64,000 nucleotides of DNA from Pontibacter mucosus (GCF_003054055.1 NZ_QBKI01000012.1:1-64000), one strand, 5' to 3'; shown: positions 16,891-25,225, counted from the stretch's first letter. Numbers and translations: made by a program. The notes: a model not told the origin generated them from the sequence alone.

Positions 16891-17067
16891 TTACTCTTTT
16901 TTACTGCGGATGGCCCCGTACAGCACCGGGCTGAAAAAGCGCAGGTTCTCCAGCACACATACCATACTGTAAAACTTATCGGGGTTTATCTCCTGCTCCT
17001 GGGCCATTGCCTCGATAATGGCATCCAGGGCCTGGGTATAATTGGCTTGAAATTCTTCTTCCGTCAT
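16891..17067 (-). CDS. Small conserved-looking hypothetical protein, 58 residues
   Basis: The frame from ATG at 17067-17065 to TAA at 16891 encodes 58 residues starting MTEEEFQANYTQALDAIIEA and ending AIRSKKE. The codons are typical of neighbouring genes (CAG, CTG, GCC and ATC frequent). The protein is acidic at the N-terminus, basic at the C-terminus and mostly helical by composition, with no signal peptide or membrane segment. I do not recognise a family. It is divergent from the GH97 gene and separated from it by 258 bp. The consistent codon choice over its whole length makes a real gene likely. Confidence 0.62.
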   Translation of the reverse strand: MTEEEFQANYTQALDAIIEAMAQEQEINPDKFYSMVCVLENLRFFSPVLYGAIRSKKE

Positions 17068-17325
17068 GCGTGCTTTAAAGTATGGCTCCTGCCAGATAAC
17101 CCCTAATTTATACTTTTAATTTCATTTCTCCTGATGGAAATGCCTTGCCTATACTTTGCCACGCCACAGGTATAAACTGGTAATCAGGCGGAAGCGGGCG
17201 GAACAATTTATCTTGACCGCAGTAGGGATAAAATGCACTTGTCCCGGCTACTATAAAAGTGCAGGCAGCCATACCTGCCACCAAAGTATAAAAACCTATC
17301 AGCTTTTATTGATTAACCCGTAAAC

Positions 17326-19506
17326 ATGAACCTTACACAAAACACAAAACGCGTCCGGAAACCGCGCCGGACGGTGCGCAGCATGTTCCTGCTGCTGTTT
17401 CTGGGCACCTTCGCCACTTTGGTGCAGGCCCAGACCCTTACCTCCCCGGACAAGAACCTGACCATGCAGTTCGAGCTGACCGGTAAAGGAGAGCCTACCT
17501 ACCAGCTTACCTACAAAAAGAAGCCCGTTATCAAACAGAGCAAACTAGGAATTGCCACGCACGATGTACCTGCTTTTCTGGAGGGATTTAAGGTAGTGAA
17601 CACCCAGCAGAACACCTTGGATGAAACCTGGAAACCACTCTGGGGCGAGGAAAGCAGCATCCGCAACCATTACAACGAGCTGCTGGTAACGCTGGAGCAG
17701 CAGGAGCCAAAAGGCCGCCAGATCCAGCTCCGCTTCCGCCTCTTCAACGACGGGCTGGGCTTCCGCTACGAGTTTCCGCAGCAGGAGCAGCTTAACTACT
17801 TCATCATCAAGGAGGAGCACACCGAGTTTAACCTCACCGGCGACCACAAAATCTTCTGGATCCGGGGCGACTACAACACGAACGAGTACGCCTACACTAC
17901 TTCCCGCATCTCCGAAATCCCAAACCTGATTGAGAAGGCCACGCACGACGTGCACGCGCAGTTCCCCATCGATACGCTGTCGGTACAAACGCCGTCCATG
18001 ATGAAAACGGCTGACGGGCTCTACATCAACATCCACGAGGCCGCGCTGGTAAACTACCCGGCCATGCACCTGAACGTGGACCCGAAAAACTTCCGCTTCA
18101 GCTCACACCTGACGCCTGACGCGGTGGGCAACAAGGGCTACATGCAAACCGAGACGCAGACCCCGTGGCGCACCATCGTGGTAAGCGACAAAGCCGCCGA
18201 CATCCTGGCCTCGCGCCTGATCCTGAACCTGAACGAGCCGACCAAGTATGAGGATGTGTCGTGGATCAGGCCGATGAAGTATATCGGGGTGTGGTGGGAG
18301 TACTTTGTGAGCGGCAAAAGCTCCTGGGCCTACAGTACCGAAACCAACGTGAAGCTGACCGACGACTTCACGAAGTTCACCCCGAACGGGCGCCACGGCG
18401 CCAACAACGAAAACGTACGCCGTCACATCGATTTTGCTGCCAAGCACGGTTTCGACGCGGTGCTGGTGGAAGGCTGGAACATAGGCTGGGAAGACTGGTT
18501 CGGCAACTGGAAAGAAGAGGTATTCGACTTTGTAACCCCCTACCCGGATTTTGATGTGAAGGCGCTGAACGAGTATGCCCACTCCAAAGGTGTGCAACTG
18601 ATGATGCACCACGAAACGTCGGCCTCTGCCACCAACTATGAGCGCCGCCTCGACACGGCTTTCCAGTTTATGAACAAGTATGGCTACGACGCCGTGAAGA
18701 CCGGTTACGTGGGCAAGATTATACCGCGCGGCGAGCAGCACGACGGCCAGTGGATGGTAAACCACTACATCCATGTGGCCAACACGGCCGCAAAGTATAA
18801 AATCATGATTAACAGCCACGAAGCCGTTCGCCCGACAGGCCTTCACCGCACCTACCCGAACTGGATTGCCCAGGAATCGGCGCGCGGAACAGAGTTTGAG
18901 GCCATGGGCGGCCTGGCCCCCGACCATACGACCATCCTGCCCTTCACCCGCCTGATGGGTGGCCCGATGGACTATACGCCGGGTATTTTCCAGACGGACA
19001 TGTCGATCTACGGCGGCAACCAGCGCGTAAATACCACGCTGGTAAAGCAACTGGCCTACTACGTCACCATGTACAGCCCGCTGCAAATGGCCGCTGATTT
19101 GCCCGAGAACTACGAGCGTTTCCCGGATGCTTTCCAGTTTATCAAAGACGTGGCCCTGGACTGGGATAAAACGCATATTCTGGAGGCCGAGCCCGGCGAT
19201 TACATCACCATCGCCCGTAAGGCAAAGGGCCGGAACGAGTGGTACATAGGCGGCATCACCGACGAAAACGCACGCACCGCCACGGTAGACTTCAGCTTCC
19301 TGCCCAAAGGCAAGGACTACATTGCCACCATCTATGCCGATGCCAAAGACGCCAGCTGGAACAAGAACCCGCAAAAGTATACCATCCGCAAAGTGCGCGT
19401 AAACGCTAAAAGCACGCTGAAGCAGCACCTGGCTCCGGGCGGCGGCGTAGCGATAAGTATAAAAGAAGGCGACCGCAGCGAGCTGAGAGGCTTGAAGAAG
19501 TTGTAG
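17326..19506 (+). CDS. Glycoside hydrolase family 97 (SusB-like alpha-glucosidase)
   Basis: The 726-residue precursor has an N-terminal signal peptide ending LVQAQ near 37, then the GH97 N-domain (LTSPDKNLTMQFEL), a central TIM barrel and a C-terminal beta domain. Barrel motifs include FDAVLVEGWNIGWEDWFGNW, MMHHETSAS, AVKTGYVG (456-463), INSHEAVRPTG and AQESARGTEFEAMGG. From recall of the family, glycine at the VKTG position marks the inverting alpha-glucoside-cleaving SusB type, whereas retaining members have a nucleophilic aspartate there. The enzyme would release glucose from alpha-glucans in the periplasm. No susC/susD pair is adjacent. Confidence 0.96.
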   Translation: MNLTQNTKRVRKPRRTVRSMFLLLFLGTFATLVQAQTLTSPDKNLTMQFELTGKGEPTYQLTYKKKPVIKQSKLGIATHDVPAFLEGFKVVNTQQNTLDETWKPLWGEESSIRNHYNELLVTLEQQEPKGRQIQLRFRLFNDGLGFRYEFPQQEQLNYFIIKEEHTEFNLTGDHKIFWIRGDYNTNEYAYTTSRISEIPNLIEKATHDVHAQFPIDTLSVQTPSMMKTADGLYINIHEAALVNYPAMHLNVDPKNFRFSSHLTPDAVGNKGYMQTETQTPWRTIVVSDKAADILASRLILNLNEPTKYEDVSWIRPMKYIGVWWEYFVSGKSSWAYSTETNVKLTDDFTKFTPNGRHGANNENVRRHIDFAAKHGFDAVLVEGWNIGWEDWFGNWKEEVFDFVTPYPDFDVKALNEYAHSKGVQLMMHHETSASATNYERRLDTAFQFMNKYGYDAVKTGYVGKIIPRGEQHDGQWMVNHYIHVANTAAKYKIMINSHEAVRPTGLHRTYPNWIAQESARGTEFEAMGGLAPDHTTILPFTRLMGGPMDYTPGIFQTDMSIYGGNQRVNTTLVKQLAYYVTMYSPLQMAADLPENYERFPDAFQFIKDVALDWDKTHILEAEPGDYITIARKAKGRNEWYIGGITDENARTATVDFSFLPKGKDYIATIYADAKDASWNKNPQKYTIRKVRVNAKSTLKQHLAPGGGVAISIKEGDRSELRGLKKL

Positions 19507-19524
19507 AAAGTATAAAATCAAGTA

Positions 19525-19566
19525 TAAAAAAGGCGCTGCTCCACTACAGGGGCTGCGCCTTTTTTG
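19525..19566 (+). terminator. Terminator after the GH97 gene
   Basis: AAAAAAGGCGC and GCGCCTTTTTT form the outer stem of a hairpin 19 bp after the stop codon. The run of T on one side and A on the other means it could work in both directions. Confidence 0.85.
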
Positions 19567-19579
19567 TTCCTATCCATTT

Positions 19580-19850
19580 TGTCATTCTGGAAGGAACTTG
19601 TGGGCAAGATGCAAGTAGCCTTGGCCTTGGCGCAATATCCCTTTCAGAAGAAAAGCTCCCTTACTGCTGCTCCGGATTTATAATCCGGAGCTTTTCAATT
19701 GCGGATTTACAATCCGCCTGCATTGCCCGTAGCTCGTACCGTTGCAGATTACAAATCCGCGGTTATATACTTTCGGATTGCAAATCCGAAAGAGCGTGTA
19801 GGGCTACCCCAATACGAAGCACGAGCGAGTGAGCTCGCGCTATGACACTT
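19580..19850. repeat. Degenerate 77-bp element followed by variable-arm hairpin cluster
   Basis: A decayed TGTCATTCTGGAAGGAACTT element begins at 19580. From about 19668 come CTCCGGATTTATAATCCGGAG, GCGGATTTACAATCCGC, GCAGATTACAAATCCGC, CTTTCGGATTGCAAATCCGAAAG (around 19770) and GAGCGAGTGAGCTCGCGC (near 19824). The same hairpin types stand in the cluster at 16400-16680, so the GH97 gene and the 58-residue ORF are bracketed by two such clusters. The 347-bp spacer has no gene. Confidence 0.88.
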
Positions 19851-19853
19851 AAT

Positions 19854-20450
19854 CTACTTGCGGGGCGGATTGATCATGATGTGCGCGCCGTGGGTGCCGG
19901 GATGCATGATCCAGGGCATGGCCGGGGCATCCGGTTTCAGAGGCAGGCCGGTACTCTCGGCGGTAGCATACGGAATGTACACCACGTAGCGCAGGTAACC
20001 GTCTTTCACCTCGCCTGTCGCCGCATTAAATGCGTTGGCATCAGCCGTATACACAAACAGCGTGGTGGGCTCCTTCGGCATTTTCAGTTTACCGCTTTTG
20101 GTTTCAGCCTCCCTGGTCTTGAAGACCTCTTCGGTGCTTTTGCCGGCCTGCCTCAACTCGCGGCCGCGTGCCATAAAGGGCTCCAGGCTTTTGTGGTAGC
20201 AGGATACCGAAAGCCCCTCCTGTTTCGGGTCGTCGGCGAGGCAAATGAGTTCATTGGTGCCCTTGCGCAGCAGGACGAATTTGCCATTGGCGTCGTAGCC
20301 ATAGACGGCAGTGCCATCGCGCTTCTCGGCTGGCGCAGCCAGCAAGGCGGCTTTTATCTGAGCCTCTTTCGATGGCACCTGCTGCTTTGTCTGCGCCGTG
20401 GCCCCGATGCTGCACATGGCCAGCAGGAGCAGGGTAAATGCTATCTTCAT
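19854..20450 (-). CDS. Secreted hypothetical protein, 198 residues
   Basis: A clear signal peptide (residues 1-19, ending GATAQ) precedes a soluble domain with no membrane segment. The sequence alternates short beta-like strands (GYDANGKFVLLRKG; TTLFVYTADANAF) with polar loops and ends MPWIMHPGTHGAHIMINPPRK. Two cysteines near 70 and 84 (ELICLADD; SVSCYHK) could form a disulfide. I do not recognise the family. The single histidine- and proline-rich C-terminus might bind a ligand, but no function can be given. It is a lone minus-strand gene between the GH97 repeat cluster and the MBL hydrolase gene. Confidence 0.8.
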   Translation of the reverse strand: MKIAFTLLLLAMCSIGATAQTKQQVPSKEAQIKAALLAAPAEKRDGTAVYGYDANGKFVLLRKGTNELICLADDPKQEGLSVSCYHKSLEPFMARGRELRQAGKSTEEVFKTREAETKSGKLKMPKEPTTLFVYTADANAFNAATGEVKDGYLRYVVYIPYATAESTGLPLKPDAPAMPWIMHPGTHGAHIMINPPRK

Positions 20451-20589
20451 CGTTTAAGGATTTTAGGTGAATAGGCAGTCTTGGCCATACTTCTGATTAT
20501 CTGAAGTATAACTTCTTGTACCTAACGTACTTCCTGACTTAAAGATAGGATTTTTAAAGTATAAAGTAGCTAGAGACTTAAGCTACTGC

Positions 20590-21414
20590 CTATACAAGCG
20601 CATCGAAGAGGCTTATCTGCTTGCCGATGTTTTTAGGCCGCACCGCCTCCCCGCTAATAGTATATACCGGTGTTTCCTCGAAACGGGAGGCCACAATCAC
20701 TTCTGTTCCGTCGGCGTGCAGCGAAAACAGCTCTTTTACCAGTTGCGGGTTATTGTTGTCTTTGGAAAGATGCGAGAGCAGCACGTGGCTCATGAAATCG
20801 GGTTTGTAGGCCGTGAACAGGTTCAGGGCTTGCCTGTTGGATAAATGGCCTCTGCCCCCGCGGATGCGGTTCTTCAGGTAGTAGGGGTAATGTCCTTTTT
20901 CCAGCAGTCCTTCATCGTAATTCGCCTCCAGAAAAGCCGCATGGCATAGCTGGAAATGCTCGATCACATGGTTGCAGGGAGCACCAATATCAGTAAACAC
21001 GCCCACATTTATACTTTGCTGCGACACAATGAAGCTGTGTGGATCGCGGGCATCGTGAAACTTAGGGAAGGCCTTCACTTCCAGTTGCCCCACCTTCATT
21101 ACCTCAAAGGCCTCAAAATGCTGCACCTGCACGCCCGTAAAATCCAGCCGGCAATTGTAGAGCGTACCCGGTGTGATGTACACCGGCAGGTTATACTTGC
21201 GGGCCAGCACCGGGATCCCCTTGATATGGTCGGAGTGCTCATGCGACACAAAGATGGCCTTTACCTTGCTCATGTGCAGCCCCAGGCGCTTCATGCGTCG
21301 CTCCGTTTCACGGCACGAAATGCCGGCATCCACCAGCACGGCCTCACGGTCGTTGCCGATGTAATAACAGTTGCCATTGCTGCCAGAGTTAAGGGAGGTA
21401 ATTTGTAAATGCAT
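20590..21414 (-). CDS. MBL-fold metallohydrolase, YycJ/WalJ type
   Basis: The 274-residue protein begins with LNSGSNGNCYYIG (8-20) and LVDAGISCRETERRM (27-41), the signature of the WalJ/YycJ branch. It has the dinuclear metal motif SHEHSDHIKG with His58, His60, Asp62 and His63. Further metal ligands lie in FTDIGAPC and EANYDEGLL. The branch is thought to be a 5'-3' exonuclease-like or DNA-repair-linked hydrolase in the cytoplasm; the exact substrate is not settled. The length is normal. Confidence 0.93.
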   Translation of the reverse strand: MHLQITSLNSGSNGNCYYIGNDREAVLVDAGISCRETERRMKRLGLHMSKVKAIFVSHEHSDHIKGIPVLARKYNLPVYITPGTLYNCRLDFTGVQVQHFEAFEVMKVGQLEVKAFPKFHDARDPHSFIVSQQSINVGVFTDIGAPCNHVIEHFQLCHAAFLEANYDEGLLEKGHYPYYLKNRIRGGRGHLSNRQALNLFTAYKPDFMSHVLLSHLSKDNNNPQLVKELFSLHADGTEVIVASRFEETPVYTISGEAVRPKNIGKQISLFDALV

Positions 21415-21453
21415 GCGAATGCAAAGTTCGCACTTTTTCTGCTACCGTTCAAA

Positions 21454-21565
21454 AAGTTAGAGAGTTTGGGAGTTAAAGAGTTTAGGAGTTGTAGAGACGC
21501 AATACGTTGCGTCTTTTTAGTTAGAAAGTTAAAAAGTTAGAGGGTTAGAAAGTTTGGGAGCTAGC
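21454..21565. repeat. GTTAGAGAG-type repeat with GAGACGCAA hairpin
   Basis: Tandem degenerate units such as AGTTAGAGAGTTTGGGAG flank a hairpin AGACGCAATACGTTGCGTCT (21494-21513). A second copy of the same layout lies at 55489-55607. Nothing coding is visible. Confidence 0.85.
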
Positions 21566-21669
21566 TTAAAGCTAATAACGAACAACTATCCACCAATAAC
21601 GAGTATCGAATAACTACTAACGGACAACCAGCAAGTGACAACAAACTTCTCAACTCCCCCGGGGTTATG

Positions 21670-21677
21670 TATCTTTG
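21670..21677 (+). promoter_or_regulatory. -7 box of the Cys-rich HNH-like gene
   Basis: TATCTTTG matches the Bacteroidota TAnnTTTG consensus and ends 20 bp before the ATG at 21698. It also argues against the longer open frame starting at 21635, which would lie upstream of transcription start. No convincing -33 TTG is seen. Confidence 0.6.
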
Positions 21678-21697
21678 CAGGAACAACCAGAAGCGCT

Positions 21698-22696
21698 ATG
21701 AGAGACCTTACCCTATATGACCCGTTTGAGCGAATGCAGTTTACCGACACCAACTGCTTCTTGTGCGGCACGATCATCACGACCGAGCACCGTGCCCCTG
21801 TATTTGGGGAGTGGCTCCAGCAAAAGTATAACCTGAAGCAGAAAGAGCTCCTGATGCTCGATAAAAGTATAACCACCTTCGGCCAGCTAAGCATCCCCTG
21901 CTGCGATCGCTGCCATACCCACTACCTGATGCCTCTGGAGCATGAAGTGGAGCAGGCGGCAGCCAAAGGGCTGGAGGGGCTCCGGGCACTTCCGCCCCAG
22001 CGCCTGTTCCAGTGGATCGGCAAAATGTACTACGGCTCTTTGGTAACGGAGCTGATAAAAGAGGCAAACCCGCTGGTAATGCCACAGTACGCCGTGAGCG
22101 AAGACCCGGCCATGCTGGGCAAGTTCCGCTCGTTTTTTCAGGTGCTGCAGTCGCTGCGGGTGCCCATGGAGTTTTCCGATTTCCTGCCTTGTTCGCTTTT
22201 CCTGCTGGAAGTAAGCCCTACCGAGGATGAGCTGCCATTTGAGTACCAAGACGAGCTGAAAACCATGGCCTTCAGTATAAAGCTTGGCCCGGTGGCTATC
22301 ATCTGCACCCTCCTGGACAACGGCATCATCAAAAAGGCCTTGGGCCGTCTGCTGCAAGCCACCGAGGGCAAGCAGCTGCACCCTATCCAGCTGGCCGAGT
22401 TTAAGGCCCGTGTATTTTATGCCGCCTATATCTTCAATGTGGTGCCGGAGTACTTTATCCGCCCGGTAAAGCCCGAAGCCGACCACCTGGTGCTCGACAC
22501 GCTCATAGACGACGTAACCAACGAGATTTTTAACCCCTGGGAGATGCCGGCCTACGCCCACATGCTGGAGGAAATGCTCAAGCCCTGGAGCATCCGTGAG
22601 CGGCAAATCCTTCAGGACCCGCAACGCCCCCTGAGCTTCCTGCTGGATGAAAACAACCAGTTCAAGCAGATGGAGCGGTATGAGAAAATAGGCTAA
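21698..22696 (+). CDS. Zinc-cysteine protein with HNH-like N-terminal motif, function unknown
   Basis: The ATG at 21698 gives 332 residues and lies 20 bp after a TATCTTTG -7 box. The N-terminal 80 residues contain CFLCG (Cys20, Cys23), TTEHRAPVFGEWLQ (28-41) and IPCCDRCHTHYL (Cys69, Cys72, His73). This order resembles the Cys4/His zinc site and EH...W helix of HNH-type endonuclease domains. The remaining 250 residues look helical and carry no motif I know. Catalytic activity is uncertain because the second and third conserved HNH histidines are not obvious. It is a single-gene unit ending at a strong terminator. Confidence 0.75.
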   Translation: MRDLTLYDPFERMQFTDTNCFLCGTIITTEHRAPVFGEWLQQKYNLKQKELLMLDKSITTFGQLSIPCCDRCHTHYLMPLEHEVEQAAAKGLEGLRALPPQRLFQWIGKMYYGSLVTELIKEANPLVMPQYAVSEDPAMLGKFRSFFQVLQSLRVPMEFSDFLPCSLFLLEVSPTEDELPFEYQDELKTMAFSIKLGPVAIICTLLDNGIIKKALGRLLQATEGKQLHPIQLAEFKARVFYAAYIFNVVPEYFIRPVKPEADHLVLDTLIDDVTNEIFNPWEMPAYAHMLEEMLKPWSIRERQILQDPQRPLSFLLDENNQFKQMERYEKIG

Positions 22697-22717
22697 AGGG
22701 TTATCGCCAAGTATTTT

Positions 22718-22748
22718 CGGGGAGGTGTTTTACCTCCCCGAGCTTTTT
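22718..22748 (+). terminator. Terminator after the HNH-like gene
   Basis: CGGGGAGGT and ACCTCCCCG form a 9-bp GC-rich stem with a GTTTT-type loop, followed by AGCTTTTT. It lies 22 bp past the stop codon. Confidence 0.88.
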
Positions 22749-22768
22749 CATTTGAATAGGTATTTTCT

Positions 22769-23333
22769 GCAGAACCGGGTCCAACCACCCCTACCCCTCC
22801 TAGGCCAAGGAGGGGAGTCTGTAACTGCTTCGGCTAAAGTATAAATTTTATAGTCTCGGTTCTCGCGCGGAAAGGTCGCGACCTGTCCCAACAAAGTATA
22901 AACCCACCCCGGCCCCTCCGAGGAGGGGAATTATACTTGCCTCGTTCCCTGTCATCTCGACCATCGGGAGAGATCTGGTTAAAATTCTTCTCTTCAGATC
23001 TCTCCCAAAGGTCGAGATGACAGCAGAGGCAAGGGCTATCGAACCTGTTCCCAGCCTTTGGGTTGAGCGCCTCGAGAGGTTCCGGTGACGAGCGAAGCGA
23101 GGCAGCCCGAGGTACGAGGGCAGGAAGCGAAAGCAGCGCGATGCCCTTATCGAGGGCCCCTACCCCCAAGGCGAGGCCTCCCGGCCTAGGAGGGAGCCAA
23201 AGCCAGAGGTGCAACGATAGGTTTGTTGGAACTAGAGGATGAGCGGTGGCTAGAGAGGATAGCTTGCTTCAAGTGGAAGGAAGCGGCGGCTAATAGTGGC
23301 ACAAGCGGACGCTTGCGCCAGCGTAAGTATAAA
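22769..23333 (+). repeat. Composite intergenic repeat, copy C
   Basis: Block order: GAACCGGGTCCAACCACCCC (22771), the CCCTCCTAGGCCAAGGAGGG palindrome, GAAAGGTCGCGACCTGTCCC (22880), CCCCTCCGAGGAGGGGAATT (22913), and the TGTCATCTCGA...TCGAGATGACAG hairpin (22951-23022, variant 1 of the swap module). Then come the CTATCGAA and CCCAGCCTTTGGGTTGAGCG blocks, GCAGCCCGAGGTACGAGGGC (23103), GAGGCCTCCCGGCCTAGGAG and the AACTAGAGGATGAGCGG block. The tail is short, with one hairpin GGCACAAGCGGACGCTTGCG. It lies between convergent genes. Confidence 0.93.
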
Positions 23334-23400
23334 TCCCCAGCTAATAAAAAAGGCAGAGCCCCACGCAGACCCCACCTTTTTAATCCTAAATTAAAAACAC

Positions 23401-24123
23401 TTACTCAATCACAAAACTCACATCCACATTCGAAGTGATTACTACTTCCCCTCCGGCAATAGTGGGTCCACCGGAAGCGTCATAAGCAGCAGATTCCATC
23501 ATCGCCATTTTATACATGGGTCGCGGTCCGCCGCCATTGCTGCTCTCACTGATGGAGTAAGCACGGCCTACCTTAGCCCCTAGCTCAGAGGTTAGCTGTG
23601 TTGCTTTTGCCTTTGCATTGGCTACCGCTTTCTTGCGTGCCTCTGCTTTATACTTTTCGATTTCGGAGTCAGATACCCGGAAGTTTACCCCGTTCACATG
23701 GTTTACCCCTACACCATAGATGCCGGACAGCAGCTCATCAAACTTGTCTAACTTCTTCACCAGCACGGTCATATTTTTCTGGGCCATGTAAAAATCCGGT
23801 GTGGTGCGGCCATACTCCCCACTGCTGTAGATAGGTTGCAGCGTTACATACGATGTCTGGATATGGCGGGCATCCACTCCCTGCTTTTTAAGGTAGTTGA
23901 TGATGGCCGCAGCCTTTTTATCCGTTTCCTTTCGCGCCTCGTCCAGCGTTTTGCCTCGCGTTTCCACGCCCAGGTTTACCACAACCTCGTTGGGCTGCAC
24001 CCTTACCTCGCCAATGCCACTAACGTTTACCAAAGGAGGCAGCACCTGTGCCTGCTGGGCCTGCACCGTGAAAGCCGAAATAAAGAACAGGCTCATCAAC
24101 AGGATCAGATTCATTTTTTTCAT
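23401..24123 (-). CDS. SIMPL domain protein (DUF541), periplasmic
   Basis: The 240-residue precursor has a signal peptide (1-22, ending TVQAQ) and a single SIMPL/DUF541 domain. The domain begins VSGIGEVRVQPNEVVVNLG (about 34-52), with the typical ARKETDKKAAAIINYLKKQG helix, the YSSGEYGRTTPDFYMAQKNM region and a C-terminal VDVSFVIE strand. The family forms periplasmic or outer-membrane-facing oligomers and has been linked to oxidative stress in E. coli YggE; molecular function is open. Length and layout are normal. It is a single-gene unit facing repeat copy C. Confidence 0.94.
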   Translation of the reverse strand: MKKMNLILLMSLFFISAFTVQAQQAQVLPPLVNVSGIGEVRVQPNEVVVNLGVETRGKTLDEARKETDKKAAAIINYLKKQGVDARHIQTSYVTLQPIYSSGEYGRTTPDFYMAQKNMTVLVKKLDKFDELLSGIYGVGVNHVNGVNFRVSDSEIEKYKAEARKKAVANAKAKATQLTSELGAKVGRAYSISESSNGGGPRPMYKMAMMESAAYDASGGPTIAGGEVVITSNVDVSFVIE

Positions 24124-24213
24124 AGTAATAGCGTTTAAGTTGAAAATATAAAAGTATAGCTGAATGCTATATAGAGCCTATCTTCAAACCACATGCCAAA
24201 AGTATAGCGGCCA

Positions 24214-24248
24214 TAAAAAAACCCTTAACCAAACAGGCCAAGGGTTTA
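24214..24248 (-). terminator. Terminator after the 114-residue gene
   Basis: On the minus strand AAACCCTTGG and TTAAGGGTTT form a stem followed by TTTTTATGG. It lies about 20 bp past the stop at 24268. Confidence 0.8.
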
Positions 24249-24267
24249 TGTTTACAAATAAGGCAGA

Positions 24268-24612
24268 TTAATCCTCGGAATACTCAAACTCATCGTGCCC
24301 GCTGCTGTAGCGCGCTATCAGAATGGCACCAAGCGTCAGGGCTCCTGTAGCCAGAATGAGCTGCGTGGTGGTCATGCGCCGGGTGGCTTTCACGATAATG
24401 TGGCCCAGGTCCTGCATCAGGTCAGGCAGCTTCTCGTGTCGGCCCTGAAACACATGCATAGCCGACTCTACCGTTCTGGACATGTCGTGCGGCTGCAGCA
24501 GCTGCATCATACCGGGCTCCTGCTTCTTCTGTCCGCCTTTCTGCTGATTGCTATGCTTATTTTCGTTCGAGTTGCTTTGGTTTTGCGACGTATTATTATC
24601 CATAGTTTTCAT
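24268..24612 (-). CDS. Small C-terminally anchored hypothetical protein
   Basis: The protein has 114 residues, or 111 if the second methionine is used. The first 35 residues are rich in Asn, Gln, Ser and Lys and probably disordered. A helical middle (about 40-80) leads to one hydrophobic segment at about 84-104 and an acidic tail HDEFEYSED. No family is recognised. The layout (disordered start, one membrane helix near the end) suggests a tail-anchored-type inner membrane protein. It is followed by its own terminator. Confidence 0.75.
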   Translation of the reverse strand: MKTMDNNTSQNQSNSNENKHSNQQKGGQKKQEPGMMQLLQPHDMSRTVESAMHVFQGRHEKLPDLMQDLGHIIVKATRRMTTTQLILATGALTLGAILIARYSSGHDEFEYSED

Positions 24613-24671
24613 AGGTTTAAAGATTGATACAGGTGTATACGGCGCAAGGGCAAAAAGTATACTTTCTGGCC

Positions 24672-24947
24672 CTAATGCTGCGGCCTGCCGCCGTGCTGCA
24701 CCATCAGCTCGTCCATGCGGGCCTGCAGCGTGTCCTCGCTCACCATCATACTCGCCGGGAAGCCCACGCTCAACCCCTCCAGTTTCAATACTTCTGAATC
24801 GGGGCTGTAGTCATACTTGCCCGACACGCCTTTCTCGCTGAAACTGCCACTATTGGCCTGCAGTTTTATGCCATAGGTCTGCAACTTGTTTTTCAGCTGT
24901 TCGAAAGCCTCAGGTTTAATGCCTTCGTATTGTAGGTTCTTCGCCAT
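24672..24947 (-). CDS. Small soluble hypothetical protein, 91 residues
   Basis: The 91 residues start MAKNLQYEGIKPEAFEQLKN and alternate helix and strand without hydrophobic segments. The sequence GVSGKYDYSPDSEVLKLEGL is typical of a beta hairpin, and a helix EDTLQARMDELMVQHGG closes the protein. I do not recognise the family. The overall pattern resembles small polyhydroxyalkanoate-granule-type or cytosolic beta proteins, but that is not a call. Codon use matches the neighbours. It lies 59 bp upstream of the 114-residue membrane protein gene on the same strand, so the two may be co-transcribed. Confidence 0.75.
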   Translation of the reverse strand: MAKNLQYEGIKPEAFEQLKNKLQTYGIKLQANSGSFSEKGVSGKYDYSPDSEVLKLEGLSVGFPASMMVSEDTLQARMDELMVQHGGRPQH

Positions 24948-25101
24948 TTGTTGGAGTAGTTTAGAATTTCAGAATAGGTTAATTGTAACGCAAGAAGGCA
25001 CTATTAGTTAACATTTGCCAGTGGCAGCGCACGACCAAAAATTTTTTAAATTGATAATCAGCCATATGCCCTGTGCCTTCAAAAAGTTTTTACAGGGGCT
25101 A

Positions 25102-25131
25102 TTGCAGTAAAGAAAACGAGCGCTATATTTG
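25102..25131 (+). promoter_or_regulatory. Promoter of tRNA-Glu
   Basis: TTGC at 25102-25105 and TATATTTG at 25124-25131 fit the Bacteroidota -33/-7 consensus with an 18-bp gap. The -7 box ends 19 bp before the mature tRNA 5' end. Confidence 0.8.
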
Positions 25132-25150
25132 CACCACAATCAGACAGAAC

Positions 25151-25225
25151 GGCCCGTTCGTCTAGGGGTTAGGACGCCAGATTTTCATTCTGGTAACAGG
25201 GGTTCGATTCCCCTACGGGCTACCA
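25151..25225 (+). tRNA. tRNA-Glu (anticodon TTC)
   Basis: The 72-nt cloverleaf has a 7-bp acceptor stem (GGCCCGT with ACGGGCT, first pair G-U), the anticodon stem CCAGA/TCTGG with loop TTTTCAT and anticodon TTC at 25184-25186, and a T arm with GGTTCGATTCC. The discriminator is A at 25222, and CCA appears to be encoded at 25223-25225. The tRNA stands alone, with its own promoter and terminator. Confidence 0.98.

Noticed and set aside
18103..19521. 472-codon minus-strand frame across the GH97 gene
   Set aside because: Antisense shadow of a well-supported enzyme; no start context or domain.
22834..23214. Minus-strand ORFs in composite repeats (for example in copies C, D, F and G)
   Set aside because: They share short peptides such as ALNPKAG but lose frame between copies, lack start sites and lie in palindrome-rich DNA, so I treat them as non-coding.
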